Below are positions 42,569-50,536 of a stretch of DNA of 64,000 nt, piece after piece. Where the stretch lies: the NCBI RefSeq assembly GCF_003046175.1, contig NZ_PZZM01000001.1:3675001-3739000 (forward strand). The letters run 5' to 3'. Below the pieces are notes generated by a model, which was not told the DNA's origin, searched no databases, and saw only the letters and a program-made list of their open reading frames with translations. The stretch's first letter is position 1, and every line of letters begins with the position of its first letter. This DNA is from Bosea sp. 124 (GTDB lineage Bacteria > Pseudomonadota > Alphaproteobacteria > Rhizobiales > Beijerinckiaceae). The position numbers and the translations under genes were made by a program.

Positions 42569-42964
42569 TTACTTGGCTTCGGCCTTCGCGCCCTTGGGCG
42601 GACGGGCCTCGACGCGCTCGGCGATACGGGCCGACTTGCCGCGACGATCGCGCAGGTAATACAGCTTGGCGCGGCGCACCTTGCCCTTGCGGATGACCTT
42701 GATCGAATCGAGGTTCGGCGAAAACAGCGGGAAGACGCGCTCGACGCCCTCGCCATAGGAAATCTTGCGGACGGTGAAGCTCTGGTTGAGGCCGCCGCCG
42801 TTGCGGGCGATGCAGACGCCTTCATAGGCCTGAACGCGGCTGCGCTCGCCTTCTTTGACCTTCACATTGACCTGGACGGTGTCGCCGGGCTGGAAGTGCG
42901 GGATCTCGCGACCTTCGCTGAGCTTGGCGATCTGCTCTTTGTCGAGCTGTTCGATGATGTTCAT
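42569..42964 (-). CDS. rplS: 50S ribosomal protein L19
   Basis: A 131-residue ribosomal protein. [86 protein letters not shown] order is visible in segments: [34 protein letters not shown] and [10 protein letters not shown], all hallmarks of L19. The C-terminus has an alphaproteobacterial Lys/Ala tail ([10 protein letters not shown]). It contacts 16S rRNA at the subunit interface. A strong terminator follows. The usual partner trmD is not in this window. Confidence 0.98.
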   Translation of the reverse strand: MNIIEQLDKEQIAKLSEGREIPHFQPGDTVQVNVKVKEGERSRVQAYEGVCIARNGGGLNQSFTVRKISYGEGVERVFPLFSPNLDSIKVIRKGKVRRAKLYYLRDRRGKSARIAERVEARPPKGAKAEAK

Positions 42965-43159
42965 AGGGTCTCTCCAATTGCCGTTGTCGCGCTTGATCTG
43001 CGCGGGCGTTCGGCACGCTGTTTTCAGTTGAGTGCGCGGGCCATACAGGAGAACCGGGCGCTTGTCGAGCGACTGGCGCGGCGCACGGCGGCTGGCGCCC
43101 GCGACAAGGCCGTGCATAGGCTGGGCCCAACGAGAATGACAGCCACCGGGTCGGAAAAC

Positions 43160-43948
43160 ATGCCTCAGGACATCATCAAGGTCGCCCTCGTCACGGGCGC
43201 CGCGCGCGGCATCGGGCTTGCCACCGCGAAACGCTTTCTCGGGGAGGGCTGGCAGGTCGCGTTGCTCGACATCGATGCGGTGACGCTCGAGGCAGCCGTC
43301 GCCGGGATCGCGCGGCCTGAAGCCACGCTGGCGCTGCCCTGCGACGTGTCCGATCCGGCTGCGGTCGAAGCCGCCTTCGCGGCGCTCCGCGCGCGCTTCG
43401 GGCGGCTCGACGCATTGGTCAACAATGCCGGCACGGCGGTGTTCAAGCCGCTGCTGGAAACCAGCCTCGCCGAGTGGAACCGGGTGCTCGCGGTCAACCT
43501 GACCGGCCCGTTCCTGACGACGCAGCTCGCGGCGCCGCTGATGGCAGATGCGGGCGGCGGCGCCATCGTCAACATCACCTCGATCTCGGGCCTGCGCGCC
43601 TCGACGCTGCGCGTCGCCTACGGTACCTCGAAGGCGGCGCTCGGCCATCTCACCAAGCAGCAGGCGGCGGAACTCGCCGGCCTGGGCATCCGCGTCAATG
43701 CAGTGGCGCCCGGCCCGGTCGAGACCGCCATGGCGGCGGCGGTCCACAGCCCCGAGATCAGGGCCGACTATCGCGACGCCATTCCGCTCGCGCGCTACGG
43801 GCTGGAGGAGGAGCTGGCCTCGGCGATCTTCTTCCTGTGCAGCGACAAGGCGAGCTACATCACCGGCCAGACGCTGGCGGTCGATGGCGGCTTCGATGCG
43901 GTCGGCATCGGGCTGGCGACGCTGCGGGGGGAGCGGCGGAACCTGTGA
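43160..43948 (+). CDS. SDR-family oxidoreductase
   Basis: A 262-residue short-chain dehydrogenase. [23 protein letters not shown] is the cofactor loop, [15 protein letters not shown] the NNAG motif, [24 protein letters not shown] the Ser/Tyr/Lys triad and [15 protein letters not shown] the substrate loop. It ends in [15 protein letters not shown] use ATG 43160; ATG 43136 adds eight residues. It ends 30 bases before the left inverted repeat of an IS element, so the insertion lies just outside the gene. Substrate unknown. Confidence 0.9.
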   Translation: MPQDIIKVALVTGAARGIGLATAKRFLGEGWQVALLDIDAVTLEAAVAGIARPEATLALPCDVSDPAAVEAAFAALRARFGRLDALVNNAGTAVFKPLLETSLAEWNRVLAVNLTGPFLTTQLAAPLMADAGGGAIVNITSISGLRASTLRVAYGTSKAALGHLTKQQAAELAGLGIRVNAVAPGPVETAMAAAVHSPEIRADYRDAIPLARYGLEEELASAIFFLCSDKASYITGQTLAVDGGFDAVGIGLATLRGERRNL

Positions 43949-43978
43949 GAGGCGGTCGGGCCCGCTTCCGACCGATAC

Positions 43979-45502
43979 CGTTGAAAAAGTCGTCGTTGCC
44001 GCGGGTATGAAGTCCTGATTCAGTTGTCCTTGGTCGGAGGGCGGCGCGATGATGGGCGAGCGACAGGTGGCGCAGGAGGCGTTGTTCTACGAGTTCAGCC
44101 TGGAGCGGCACGTCCCGGCCGATCATTGGGTCCGAGCCATCGACCGCTTCGTCGATCTCTCTGATATCCGCGCGCATCTGCGTCCGTTCTACAGCGAGAT
44201 GGGTCGGCCCTCGATCGATCCGGAGCTGATGATCCGGATGCTGCTCGTCGGCTACTGCTTCGGCATCCGGTCCGAGCGCCGCCTGTGCGAGGAAGTCCAC
44301 CTGAACCTCGCCTATCGCTGGTTCTGTCGGCTCGGGCTCGAGGGCGCCGTTCCCGATCACTCGACCTTCTCGAAGAACCGGCATGGTCGTTTCCGCGAGA
44401 GCGATCTTCTGAGGGAGTTGTTCGAGACGACCGTCCGGCGCTGCATCGCGGAGGGGCTCGTCGGCGGCGAGGGCTTCGCGGTCGATGCCAGCCTGGTCAA
44501 GGCCGACGCCAACAAGCAGCGCTCGGCGGCGGCCTCCGAAGTGGTCGACTGGGACGATCTCGCCCGGACGCGCCGGTCGGTGCGCGAGTATCTCGACACG
44601 CTCGACGAGGCCGCCTGGGGCGCCGCCAGCGAGGCGAAGCCGAAGTTCGTCTCGCGCTCCGATCCAGCGGCGCAATGGACTGGCGCCCTGAAGGGACACG
44701 CCTTCTTCGCCTATGCCACCAACTATCTGATCGATCTCGACCACGCCGTCATCGTTGATGTCGAGGCCAGCCGTGCCATCCGGCAGGCAGAGGTCGGCTC
44801 GGCCCGGACCATGCTCGACCGAACGCAGGAGCGCTTCGGCCTCTGGCCGGCCAGATTAGCTGCTGACAGCGCCTACGGCTCGGCCGAGAACCTCGCCTGG
44901 CTGGTGCATGAGCGCGGGATCGAGCCGCACATCCTGGTCTTCGACAAATCGCAGCGCAGCGACGGCACCTTCAGCCGCTCCGACTTCGCCTATGACCACG
45001 CCCGCGATCTCTACACCTGCCCGGGCGGGAAGGAGCTTCACCAATATCGGCGGCGCTTCGGTATCAGCCGCGAGGGCGTCGATCCCGAAGGCTTCATGCG
45101 CTACCGCGCCAGCAAGTTGGACTGCGACGCCTGCTCGCTGAAACCGCAGTGCTCGCCCAACACGCCGGCTCGCAAGATCCTGCGCTCGATCCACGAGGGC
45201 GCCCGCGACATGGCCAGGGACATCGCCGAGACCGATGCCTATGTCGCCTCGCGGCGAGAGCGGAAGAAGGTCGAGATGCTGTTCGCTCACCTGAAGCGCA
45301 TCCTGAAACTCGATCGCCTGCGCCTACGCGGACCGAACGGCGCCAGAGACGAGTTCCACCTCGCTGCGGCAGCCCAAAACCTCCGGAAGCTCGCAAAGCT
45401 CCTGCCGAACGGACCCCAGTTCAGGCCTGCATGAGAGGGCGAGGATCAATCGGCCAAATCCGAAACGCCCTCGCGTCCCTCTTAAGACCGACTTTTTCAA
45501 CG
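43979..45502 (+). mobile_element. IS1182-type insertion sequence, apparently complete
   Basis: About 1.52 kb bounded by a perfect 14-bp inverted repeat, CGTTGAAAAAGTCG (43979-43992) and CGACTTTTTCAACG (45489-45502). It contains one full-length transposase gene. No convincing target duplication is visible at either end. It lies between an SDR gene and motB. Confidence 0.85.
44049..45434 (+). CDS. IS1182-family transposase
   Basis: A 461-residue DDE transposase. The N-terminal DNA-binding part includes [20 protein letters not shown] and [44 protein letters not shown], the IS1182 N-terminal signature. The catalytic acids are in [24 protein letters not shown] and [25 protein letters not shown] holds the family Cys motif. 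The reading frame is intact, so the element may still be active. Start at ATG 44049 (or 44052). Confidence 0.95.
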   Translation: MMGERQVAQEALFYEFSLERHVPADHWVRAIDRFVDLSDIRAHLRPFYSEMGRPSIDPELMIRMLLVGYCFGIRSERRLCEEVHLNLAYRWFCRLGLEGAVPDHSTFSKNRHGRFRESDLLRELFETTVRRCIAEGLVGGEGFAVDASLVKADANKQRSAAASEVVDWDDLARTRRSVREYLDTLDEAAWGAASEAKPKFVSRSDPAAQWTGALKGHAFFAYATNYLIDLDHAVIVDVEASRAIRQAEVGSARTMLDRTQERFGLWPARLAADSAYGSAENLAWLVHERGIEPHILVFDKSQRSDGTFSRSDFAYDHARDLYTCPGGKELHQYRRRFGISREGVDPEGFMRYRASKLDCDACSLKPQCSPNTPARKILRSIHEGARDMARDIAETDAYVASRRERKKVEMLFAHLKRILKLDRLRLRGPNGARDEFHLAAAAQNLRKLAKLLPNGPQFRPA

Positions 45503-45624
45503 ACATCGACCCGTTGCTGACATCCCGAAGGTCTGCTCCTGGGGGATGCAATGAGATCGACAGCCGCGCGGCCGGGCTGAACTCAATCTCAAGCGGACTC
45601 TGAGGCGGCCGAGGCGCCTTGTCG

Positions 45625-46494
45625 TCAGCGAAAGAGGTTCGGGGGCAGCGGCGGCTCCGCATTGAGCAGCGTCATCGTCACCCGACGGTTCGACGAGAGG
45701 TAGGGATTGTCGGGGAAGACCGGCTCGGTGTCGGCGCGTCCCACCACGGAGAAAAAGTGGTCGCTGGGGAGCCCGGCGCCCGACAGGATCTCGCGCACGG
45801 CGAGCGCGCGCCCGGTGGTGAGGCTCCAGGGTTCGACGGCCCCCACCGAGCCCGGGCGCGCGGCGGCCGTGTGGCCGGTGACACGCAGGCGGTTGGGCAG
45901 CCGGCGCAGGGTGGGCGCGAGCGCCTCCAGCACGCGACGGGTGCGCTCGTAGGGGTCGACCGAGCCCTCGCGGAACATGGAGCGGCCGTCCTCGTCCACG
46001 AGGGAAACGTCCACCCCCTCCTTGGTCGCCTCGATCACGATGTTGCGCGACAGCTCGGCAATGTCGGGCAGGTTCTGGAGCGCCTGCCGGAGGCTGGCTA
46101 TGGCGCTGTGGTTGGCCTGCACGCTGGCGGCCGGGCGGCTGACCTCGCGGTCGCGGGCGTTGCCCCACCAGCTCGGGCGCCCGTCGTCCTGCGCGGTGGT
46201 GCCCGCCGCCGCGTCGCGGGGCGTCGACGACTTGTTGCCTGACTTGTCCAGGGCGGTGCCCATCAGGATGGCGCCTGCGCCACTGCTCGTAGGACTCGTA
46301 GCCCCCGGCGCGAAGTATTCCGCCAGGCCGTTCTTCTGCTCCTGCGTCGTCATGCTGATCAGCCACATCAGCAGAAAGAACGCCATCATGGCGGTCACGA
46401 AGTCCGCATAGGCGATCTTCCAAGCCCCGCCATGGTGTGCATGAGCGGCCTTCTTGACCTTCTTGATGATGATCGGCTGGATGGGCTTGTCCAT
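45625..46494 (-). CDS. motB: Flagellar motor stator protein MotB
   Basis: A 289-residue stator subunit. The N-terminus HHGGAWKIAYADFVTAMMAFFLLMWLIS is the single membrane helix with the essential proton-binding Asp31 (equivalent of D32 in E. coli). A Ser/Ala-rich linker (about 65-120) leads to an OmpA-like peptidoglycan-binding domain with RNIVIEATKEGVDVSLVDEDGRSMF and RLRVTGHTAAARP. NRRVTMTLLN is the end of the domain. It follows motA by 22 bases. Confidence 0.95.
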   Translation of the reverse strand: MDKPIQPIIIKKVKKAAHAHHGGAWKIAYADFVTAMMAFFLLMWLISMTTQEQKNGLAEYFAPGATSPTSSGAGAILMGTALDKSGNKSSTPRDAAAGTTAQDDGRPSWWGNARDREVSRPAASVQANHSAIASLRQALQNLPDIAELSRNIVIEATKEGVDVSLVDEDGRSMFREGSVDPYERTRRVLEALAPTLRRLPNRLRVTGHTAAARPGSVGAVEPWSLTTGRALAVREILSGAGLPSDHFFSVVGRADTEPVFPDNPYLSSNRRVTMTLLNAEPPLPPNLFR

Positions 46495-46516
46495 CGAGTT
46501 CCTGCTGAAGATCGGG

Positions 46517-47380
46517 TCAGACGCTGGCGGGCAGAGCAGCGGTTGCCGCTTCCACTTCGTTGAAGGTCGGGCGGACGTCGCTCATCAGAGCCTTGCGGGC
46601 AAATTCGACCGCCATCACCGGCGGCAGGCCGCTGATATGGGCGAGGAGACCCGCCTTGAGTGAAAGGTAGTATTTGGATTCCGCCTCGAAGGTGCTCTTG
46701 AGCGACGCCGCCATGGGCGCGAAGAAGCCGTAGGCGACGAAGACGCCGAAGAAGGTGCCGACAAGTGCGCCGCCGATCAGATGTCCCAGCACCTCCGGCG
46801 GCTCTTTGATCGCCCCCATCGTCTTGATCACGCCGAGCACGGCGGCGACGATGCCGAGCGCCGGTGTTCCGTCGGCGAGCGACTGCATGGCCGAAACGAT
46901 ACGCTCCTGCTCCTGGTGGTGCGTCTCCAGTTCCTCGTCCATGAGAGCGTCGATCTGGTGGACGTTGTTGGCGCCCAGCGACAACATGCGCATGTAGTCG
47001 CAGACGAACTCGACCGCATGATGGTTCGCTGCAAAAGTGGGGAAGGCGTTGAACAGCGTCGAGTTGCCCGGATTTTCAATGTGCTCCTCGATCGCGAGCA
47101 TGCCCTTCTGCTTCACAAGCTTATACAATGAATACTGCATCCCCAGCAGTTCGACATAGCATTCCTGCTTGTACTTGGAGCCCTTCATGATCGTGCCGAG
47201 CATGCCGGGCACGGCCTTGAGCACCGGCGCGGGGTTGCCGATGATGAAGGCACCGATCGCTGCACCGAGGATGATAACAAACTCGAACGGCTGCCATAGG
47301 ACCTCGAGGTGGCCACCCATAGCCGCGTAGCTGCCGAAGACGCAGACGAAGACGATGATTGCGCCGACGATCAGCCGCAT
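46517..47380 (-). CDS. motA: Flagellar motor stator protein MotA
   Basis: A 287-residue protein with four membrane helices. IVGAIIVFVCVFGSYAAMGG is the first, VLWQPFEFVIILGAAIGAFII the second. TPALGIVAAVLGVIKTMGAI and GGALVGTFFGVFVAYGFFAPMAASL are the third and fourth, which line the proton path, and the long cytoplasmic loop contains the charged residues that act on FliG. ESKYYLSLKAGLLAHISGLPPVMAVEFARKAL is the C-terminal signature. The start at 47380 gives the correct N-terminus; a longer reading is artefactual. No other flagellar gene is in the window. Confidence 0.95.
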   Translation of the reverse strand: MRLIVGAIIVFVCVFGSYAAMGGHLEVLWQPFEFVIILGAAIGAFIIGNPAPVLKAVPGMLGTIMKGSKYKQECYVELLGMQYSLYKLVKQKGMLAIEEHIENPGNSTLFNAFPTFAANHHAVEFVCDYMRMLSLGANNVHQIDALMDEELETHHQEQERIVSAMQSLADGTPALGIVAAVLGVIKTMGAIKEPPEVLGHLIGGALVGTFFGVFVAYGFFAPMAASLKSTFEAESKYYLSLKAGLLAHISGLPPVMAVEFARKALMSDVRPTFNEVEAATAALPASV

Positions 47381-48046
47381 GGTTTGCCATCCTTGCGCCG
47401 CAGCAGGTACAGCCCGCGCGAAGCCACTACTGGTCCGAGGAAATGACCAATCGAGGTTAAGGGCGAGTTTACAGCCATGGGCCCGCAGGTTTGTAAGCGT
47501 CGTCCTCCGGCCACGGCTTTGAGGCTTGGGGCGCGGCAGGGTAGGCCCCAGGGGAGGAAATCGGGGTCCAATGCGTCTCCGCCAATCCCGGTGATCGGCG
47601 TCCAATAGGGACCGTTTCCCGGGGTCGTCTACGCTGCGCCGCTTTGCCGTGACGCGGCGAGGCCGAGGAGGATGCGGGTGAGAATCAGCTGGGCAACGCG
47701 TGCGGGCGCTCCTTCGCGCCAAATGCCACGCTTCGCAAGCGACAAGGAGTTCAACGCCTTGGCTTGCCGACCGCTGCGTCGCGCACGCCGAGGCGACGGC
47801 TCCCCCTCGGTTCCGTGGACCATCCGGCATGCCTCTGATTGCGTTCTCTCGCCGGTGCCAATCCAACCTCCGGACAACGCTATCGAGCCGCTGGAAGGCT
47901 GACCAAGAAGGTTGACCGCATATCGGACTTTTAGCCGATGCTTGCGGGGTGCCGCAGAACAGGACTGTCACGTCCGCCTGGGATCGCCAGCTGGCACCGG
48001 CGCAACGAGGCGTTTCCGGATTTGGGCGATCTCCCAGTCCGGTTGC
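47381..48046. other. Gene-poor region between motA and an IS element
   Basis: About 670 bases upstream of motA with no supportable gene. Two direct repeats, GGGGTCCAAT (47563-47572) and GGCGTCCAAT (47598-47607), lie 35 bases apart in the middle and resemble subterminal repeats of IS21-type elements, so a mobile-element relic is possible. Open frames of 60-80 codons exist on both strands, but none looks like a known protein. The motA promoter must lie near 47381-47480. Confidence 0.35.
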
Positions 48047-48050
48047 GAGC

Positions 48051-49622
48051 GAGGCTGTGTAAAAACGCGCTGCCTGCCTTTGATCAACTGGGGCGGCGAG
48101 CCCGCGATGAGGGGCAGTGTCAGGCCCGGATCGCTTCCATCAGCGGCTTGGCGCCGATGATGGCGATGACGCGCTTGAGGTTATAGGCGAGGATGTGGAG
48201 GCCGATTTCGGTCTTCACGTTGGGCAGGCGCCTCGTCAGGAAGTGCGTCGCCCCCATCCAGGCCTTGATCGTGCCGAAGGGGTGTTCGACGAGCCGCCTT
48301 CGTTGGCGCATGGCGCCAGGCGTCAGATCCATCCGCCGTTGAAGGGCGTCGATGATCGCCTCGTGTTCCCAGCGGGTGACCCGCCGTTCGACGCTGGGCG
48401 TGCACTGAGCCTTGAGGGCGCAGGCCTGGCAACTAGCGCGATCCCAGTAGCGGTGGAGCGTCATTCCCCGCTCGACCGTGGTCATATGGCGCGGCAGCAG
48501 CGCGCCGGATGGGCAGCGATAGACATCCTGCTCGGGCAGGTAGACGAAGTCCTGCTTGCCGAACCGGCCCTCGGCCTTGGCGCCCGAGGTCAGCGGCTTG
48601 GGCAGATAGGGCGTCACGCCCAGGGCCTCGCAGGAGCGGATCTCCTCGCCGGAGAAGTAGCCGCGGTCGGCCAGCGCATCGAGCTTTTCCGCGCCCATGG
48701 CGTTCTTTGCCTTGGCGGCCATGGCTGCGAGCTGCTCGCGGTCGCTGCCGGTCATGACCACGTCGTGGGCGACGATCAGGTGATGCTTGGCCTCGACAGC
48801 GGACTGGACGTTGTAGCCGACAATCCCACTGCCGCGTCCGCTGGTGGCCATCGAGCGAGCGTCCGGATCGGTCAGCGAGATCTGGCCTTCAGGTGAGGCA
48901 GCGACTTGCGCCTCCATGGCCTTGAGCATCTTCATCTGCTCGCGCAGCCGCTCGACCTTCTCCTGCAGCCGTCCCGAGCGCGCCTCGGCGGCCTCGTCTT
49001 CCTGACGATCGGCCGTGTCGAGGTCACGCAGATAGCCCGCGATGTGTTCAGCCACCTGCTGCAGGCGCCTCGTGAGCTTGTGGGCCGTGAAGTTCTTGTC
49101 GCGGCTGTTCACTGCTTTGAACTTGCTGCCGTCGATGGCGACCAGGGTGCTCCCGAACAGGCCGATCTGACGGCACAGCACCACGAACTGAGCGCAGGCG
49201 CCCTGGATCGCGGGCCCATTCTCCTTCCGGAAGTCGGCGATGGTCTTGTGGTCGGGCGCAAGCCTCCCCGTCAGCCACATCAACTCGACATTGCGCCCCG
49301 CCTCGCGTTCCAGCCGGCGGCTGGACTGCACCTTGTTCAGGTAGCCGTAGATGTAGAGCTTGAGCAGCGTGGCCGGGTGGTAGGCCGGGCGTCCTGTCGC
49401 TGCCGGCGTCACGCCCTCAAAACCCAGGACCTCCAGATCCAGGTCATCGACGAACACGTCGACCACCCGCACCGGGTTCTCATCCGCCACATAGTCGTCC
49501 AGGCAATCGGGAAGCAGCGTCGGCTGCCGGCGGTCGCAACCCTCAACGAAGCGGCTCAAATCCGACCTCCCGACTGCAACGTCAGGAGTCTACCCGAACC
49601 AGCACGGTTTTCACACAGCCTC
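48051..49622 (-). mobile_element. IS1182-type insertion sequence with 4-bp target duplication
   Basis: About 1.57 kb. The left end GAGGCTGTGTAAAAACGCGCTG (48051-48072) and the right end, read inward, GAGGCTGTGTGAAAACCGTGCTG (49622-49600) match at about 18 of 22 positions. The 4-bp sequence GAGC stands directly outside both ends (48047-48050 and 49623-49626), as expected for a target duplication from a recent or preserved insertion. It carries one intact transposase gene on the minus strand. Confidence 0.9.
48120..49559 (-). CDS. IS1182-family transposase
   Basis: A 479-residue DDE transposase of a second, different IS1182 branch. RPAYHPATLLKLYIYGYLNKVQSSRRLEREAGRNVELMWLTGRLAPDHKTIADFRKENG-type order is visible in segments (LKLYIYGYLNKVQSSRRLE, LMWLTGRLAPDHKTIADFR). 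Catalytic acids lie in LVAIDGSKFKAV, ALADRGYFSG and LVEHPFGTIKAW. A long charged coiled coil (about residues 185-240; ARSGRLQEKVERLREQMKML) precedes the catalytic core. Intact reading frame. Confidence 0.95.
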   Translation of the reverse strand: MSRFVEGCDRRQPTLLPDCLDDYVADENPVRVVDVFVDDLDLEVLGFEGVTPAATGRPAYHPATLLKLYIYGYLNKVQSSRRLEREAGRNVELMWLTGRLAPDHKTIADFRKENGPAIQGACAQFVVLCRQIGLFGSTLVAIDGSKFKAVNSRDKNFTAHKLTRRLQQVAEHIAGYLRDLDTADRQEDEAAEARSGRLQEKVERLREQMKMLKAMEAQVAASPEGQISLTDPDARSMATSGRGSGIVGYNVQSAVEAKHHLIVAHDVVMTGSDREQLAAMAAKAKNAMGAEKLDALADRGYFSGEEIRSCEALGVTPYLPKPLTSGAKAEGRFGKQDFVYLPEQDVYRCPSGALLPRHMTTVERGMTLHRYWDRASCQACALKAQCTPSVERRVTRWEHEAIIDALQRRMDLTPGAMRQRRRLVEHPFGTIKAWMGATHFLTRRLPNVKTEIGLHILAYNLKRVIAIIGAKPLMEAIRA

Positions 49623-49626
49623 GAGC

Positions 49627-50536
49627 CATGGCGGACATATCAGCACACAACTTGTCCCCGCTCCCCATGCAGCACTTATCCCGCCGCGACCTCATCCCCG
49701 AGGGGCAGCCATCCGGAGGTGTGCCGTTGGTGGGGATGAGGGCGGCGCCTGCGGGCGGAGTCACGATCCACTCCCGGGAGGCTTCGGGAACCGCCCTGGG
49801 GATACTACGCTCCCTGTGCGAGGAGCTCGCCGGGAGGCTCGGTCGGTGACGAGGCTAGCGATCGAGGACGCGACGAGGCGATGAGCCGAGCTGGCGTCCG
49901 AGATCGCGGCATCCGATCCGGCCGGCCATAGAAGCGCGGCCTGGAGTCCGAAATCGCCGACAGGCGGAGCGCCACGGGGCGTGCGGGCAGTGGCTCAATC
50001 CATCCGCGCCGCATCCTGGCTCAACGGATGCGGATTGATACCCACGCGCCTCGCGGCGCTCCGCTGCCCCTCATCATCAACCGACGCGGAGACGCGGGCG
50101 GGGATTTAGCATGCGCGGAAACCGCGACGCAGAACCCCTCTCCTGCAAGGAGAGGGGTAGGGGAGAGGTGTCAACCGCTGGACCCGTCAAGCGCCGGTTT
50201 GACCGCCGCTGCGGTGAGGCTGCGGCCAAGGCGTCCAACAGCCGACACCTCACCCTGCCCTCTCCTTACAGGAGAGGGTTCCCCGCACCTTCCTCGGCGA
50301 GATGCAAGCTCTCCGCCTGCCGCACCGCAGCAGACAATTCCCTTGCTCCAGTCCCCAAACGGCGCGAACCTGCCCCTCACGATCCCTCTTCGACGGCCGC
50401 CCGACCTTGTCGGGCCGGTGCGACCGCCGCCCGACCGGCGTGGGCACATCGTTCGTCCTCGTCGGCCTCACGCCGCGCGGGAGACCTGGGGCCTCTGCCT
50501 CGCGCTTCTTCGCGGCCCGACCCGAAGGAGGACACC
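49627..50536. other. Gene-free region with an inverted intergenic repeat
   Basis: About 910 bases between the IS element and an EF-G-like gene with no supportable coding sequence. The centre contains a pair of near-identical, inverted repeat units (described separately). The last 10 bases before the gene include AAGGAGG, a strong ribosome site. Several open frames run through the region but lack any gene-like character. Confidence 0.4.
50135..50278. repeat. Inverted pair of CTCTCCTGCAAGGAGAG-type repeat units
   Basis: Unit 1 (50135-50172) reads CCCCTCTCCTGCAAGGAGAG and ends GGGGAGAGGTGTC; unit 2 (50244-50278), read in reverse, is CCCTCTCCTGTAAGGAGAGG and ends GGTGAGGTGTC. Each unit is itself a palindrome around a short loop. 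The 71 bases between contain GTCAA/TTGAC. Such paired units are a common class of rhizobial intergenic repeat; whether copies exist elsewhere in the genome cannot be seen here. Confidence 0.65.

Noticed and set aside
46517..47971. A 484-codon frame extending motA upstream
   Set aside because: The extra part has no MotA similarity; MRLIVGAIIVF at 47380 is the normal MotA N-terminus.
47381..48046. Small protein genes or a transposase pseudogene
   Set aside because: Open frames on both strands have no recognisable family or coherent codon bias; only weak repeats suggest a relic.
43979..49622. A composite transposon carrying motAB
   Set aside because: The two IS elements have different ends and transposases, and only one has a target duplication, so they cannot be shown to move as a unit.
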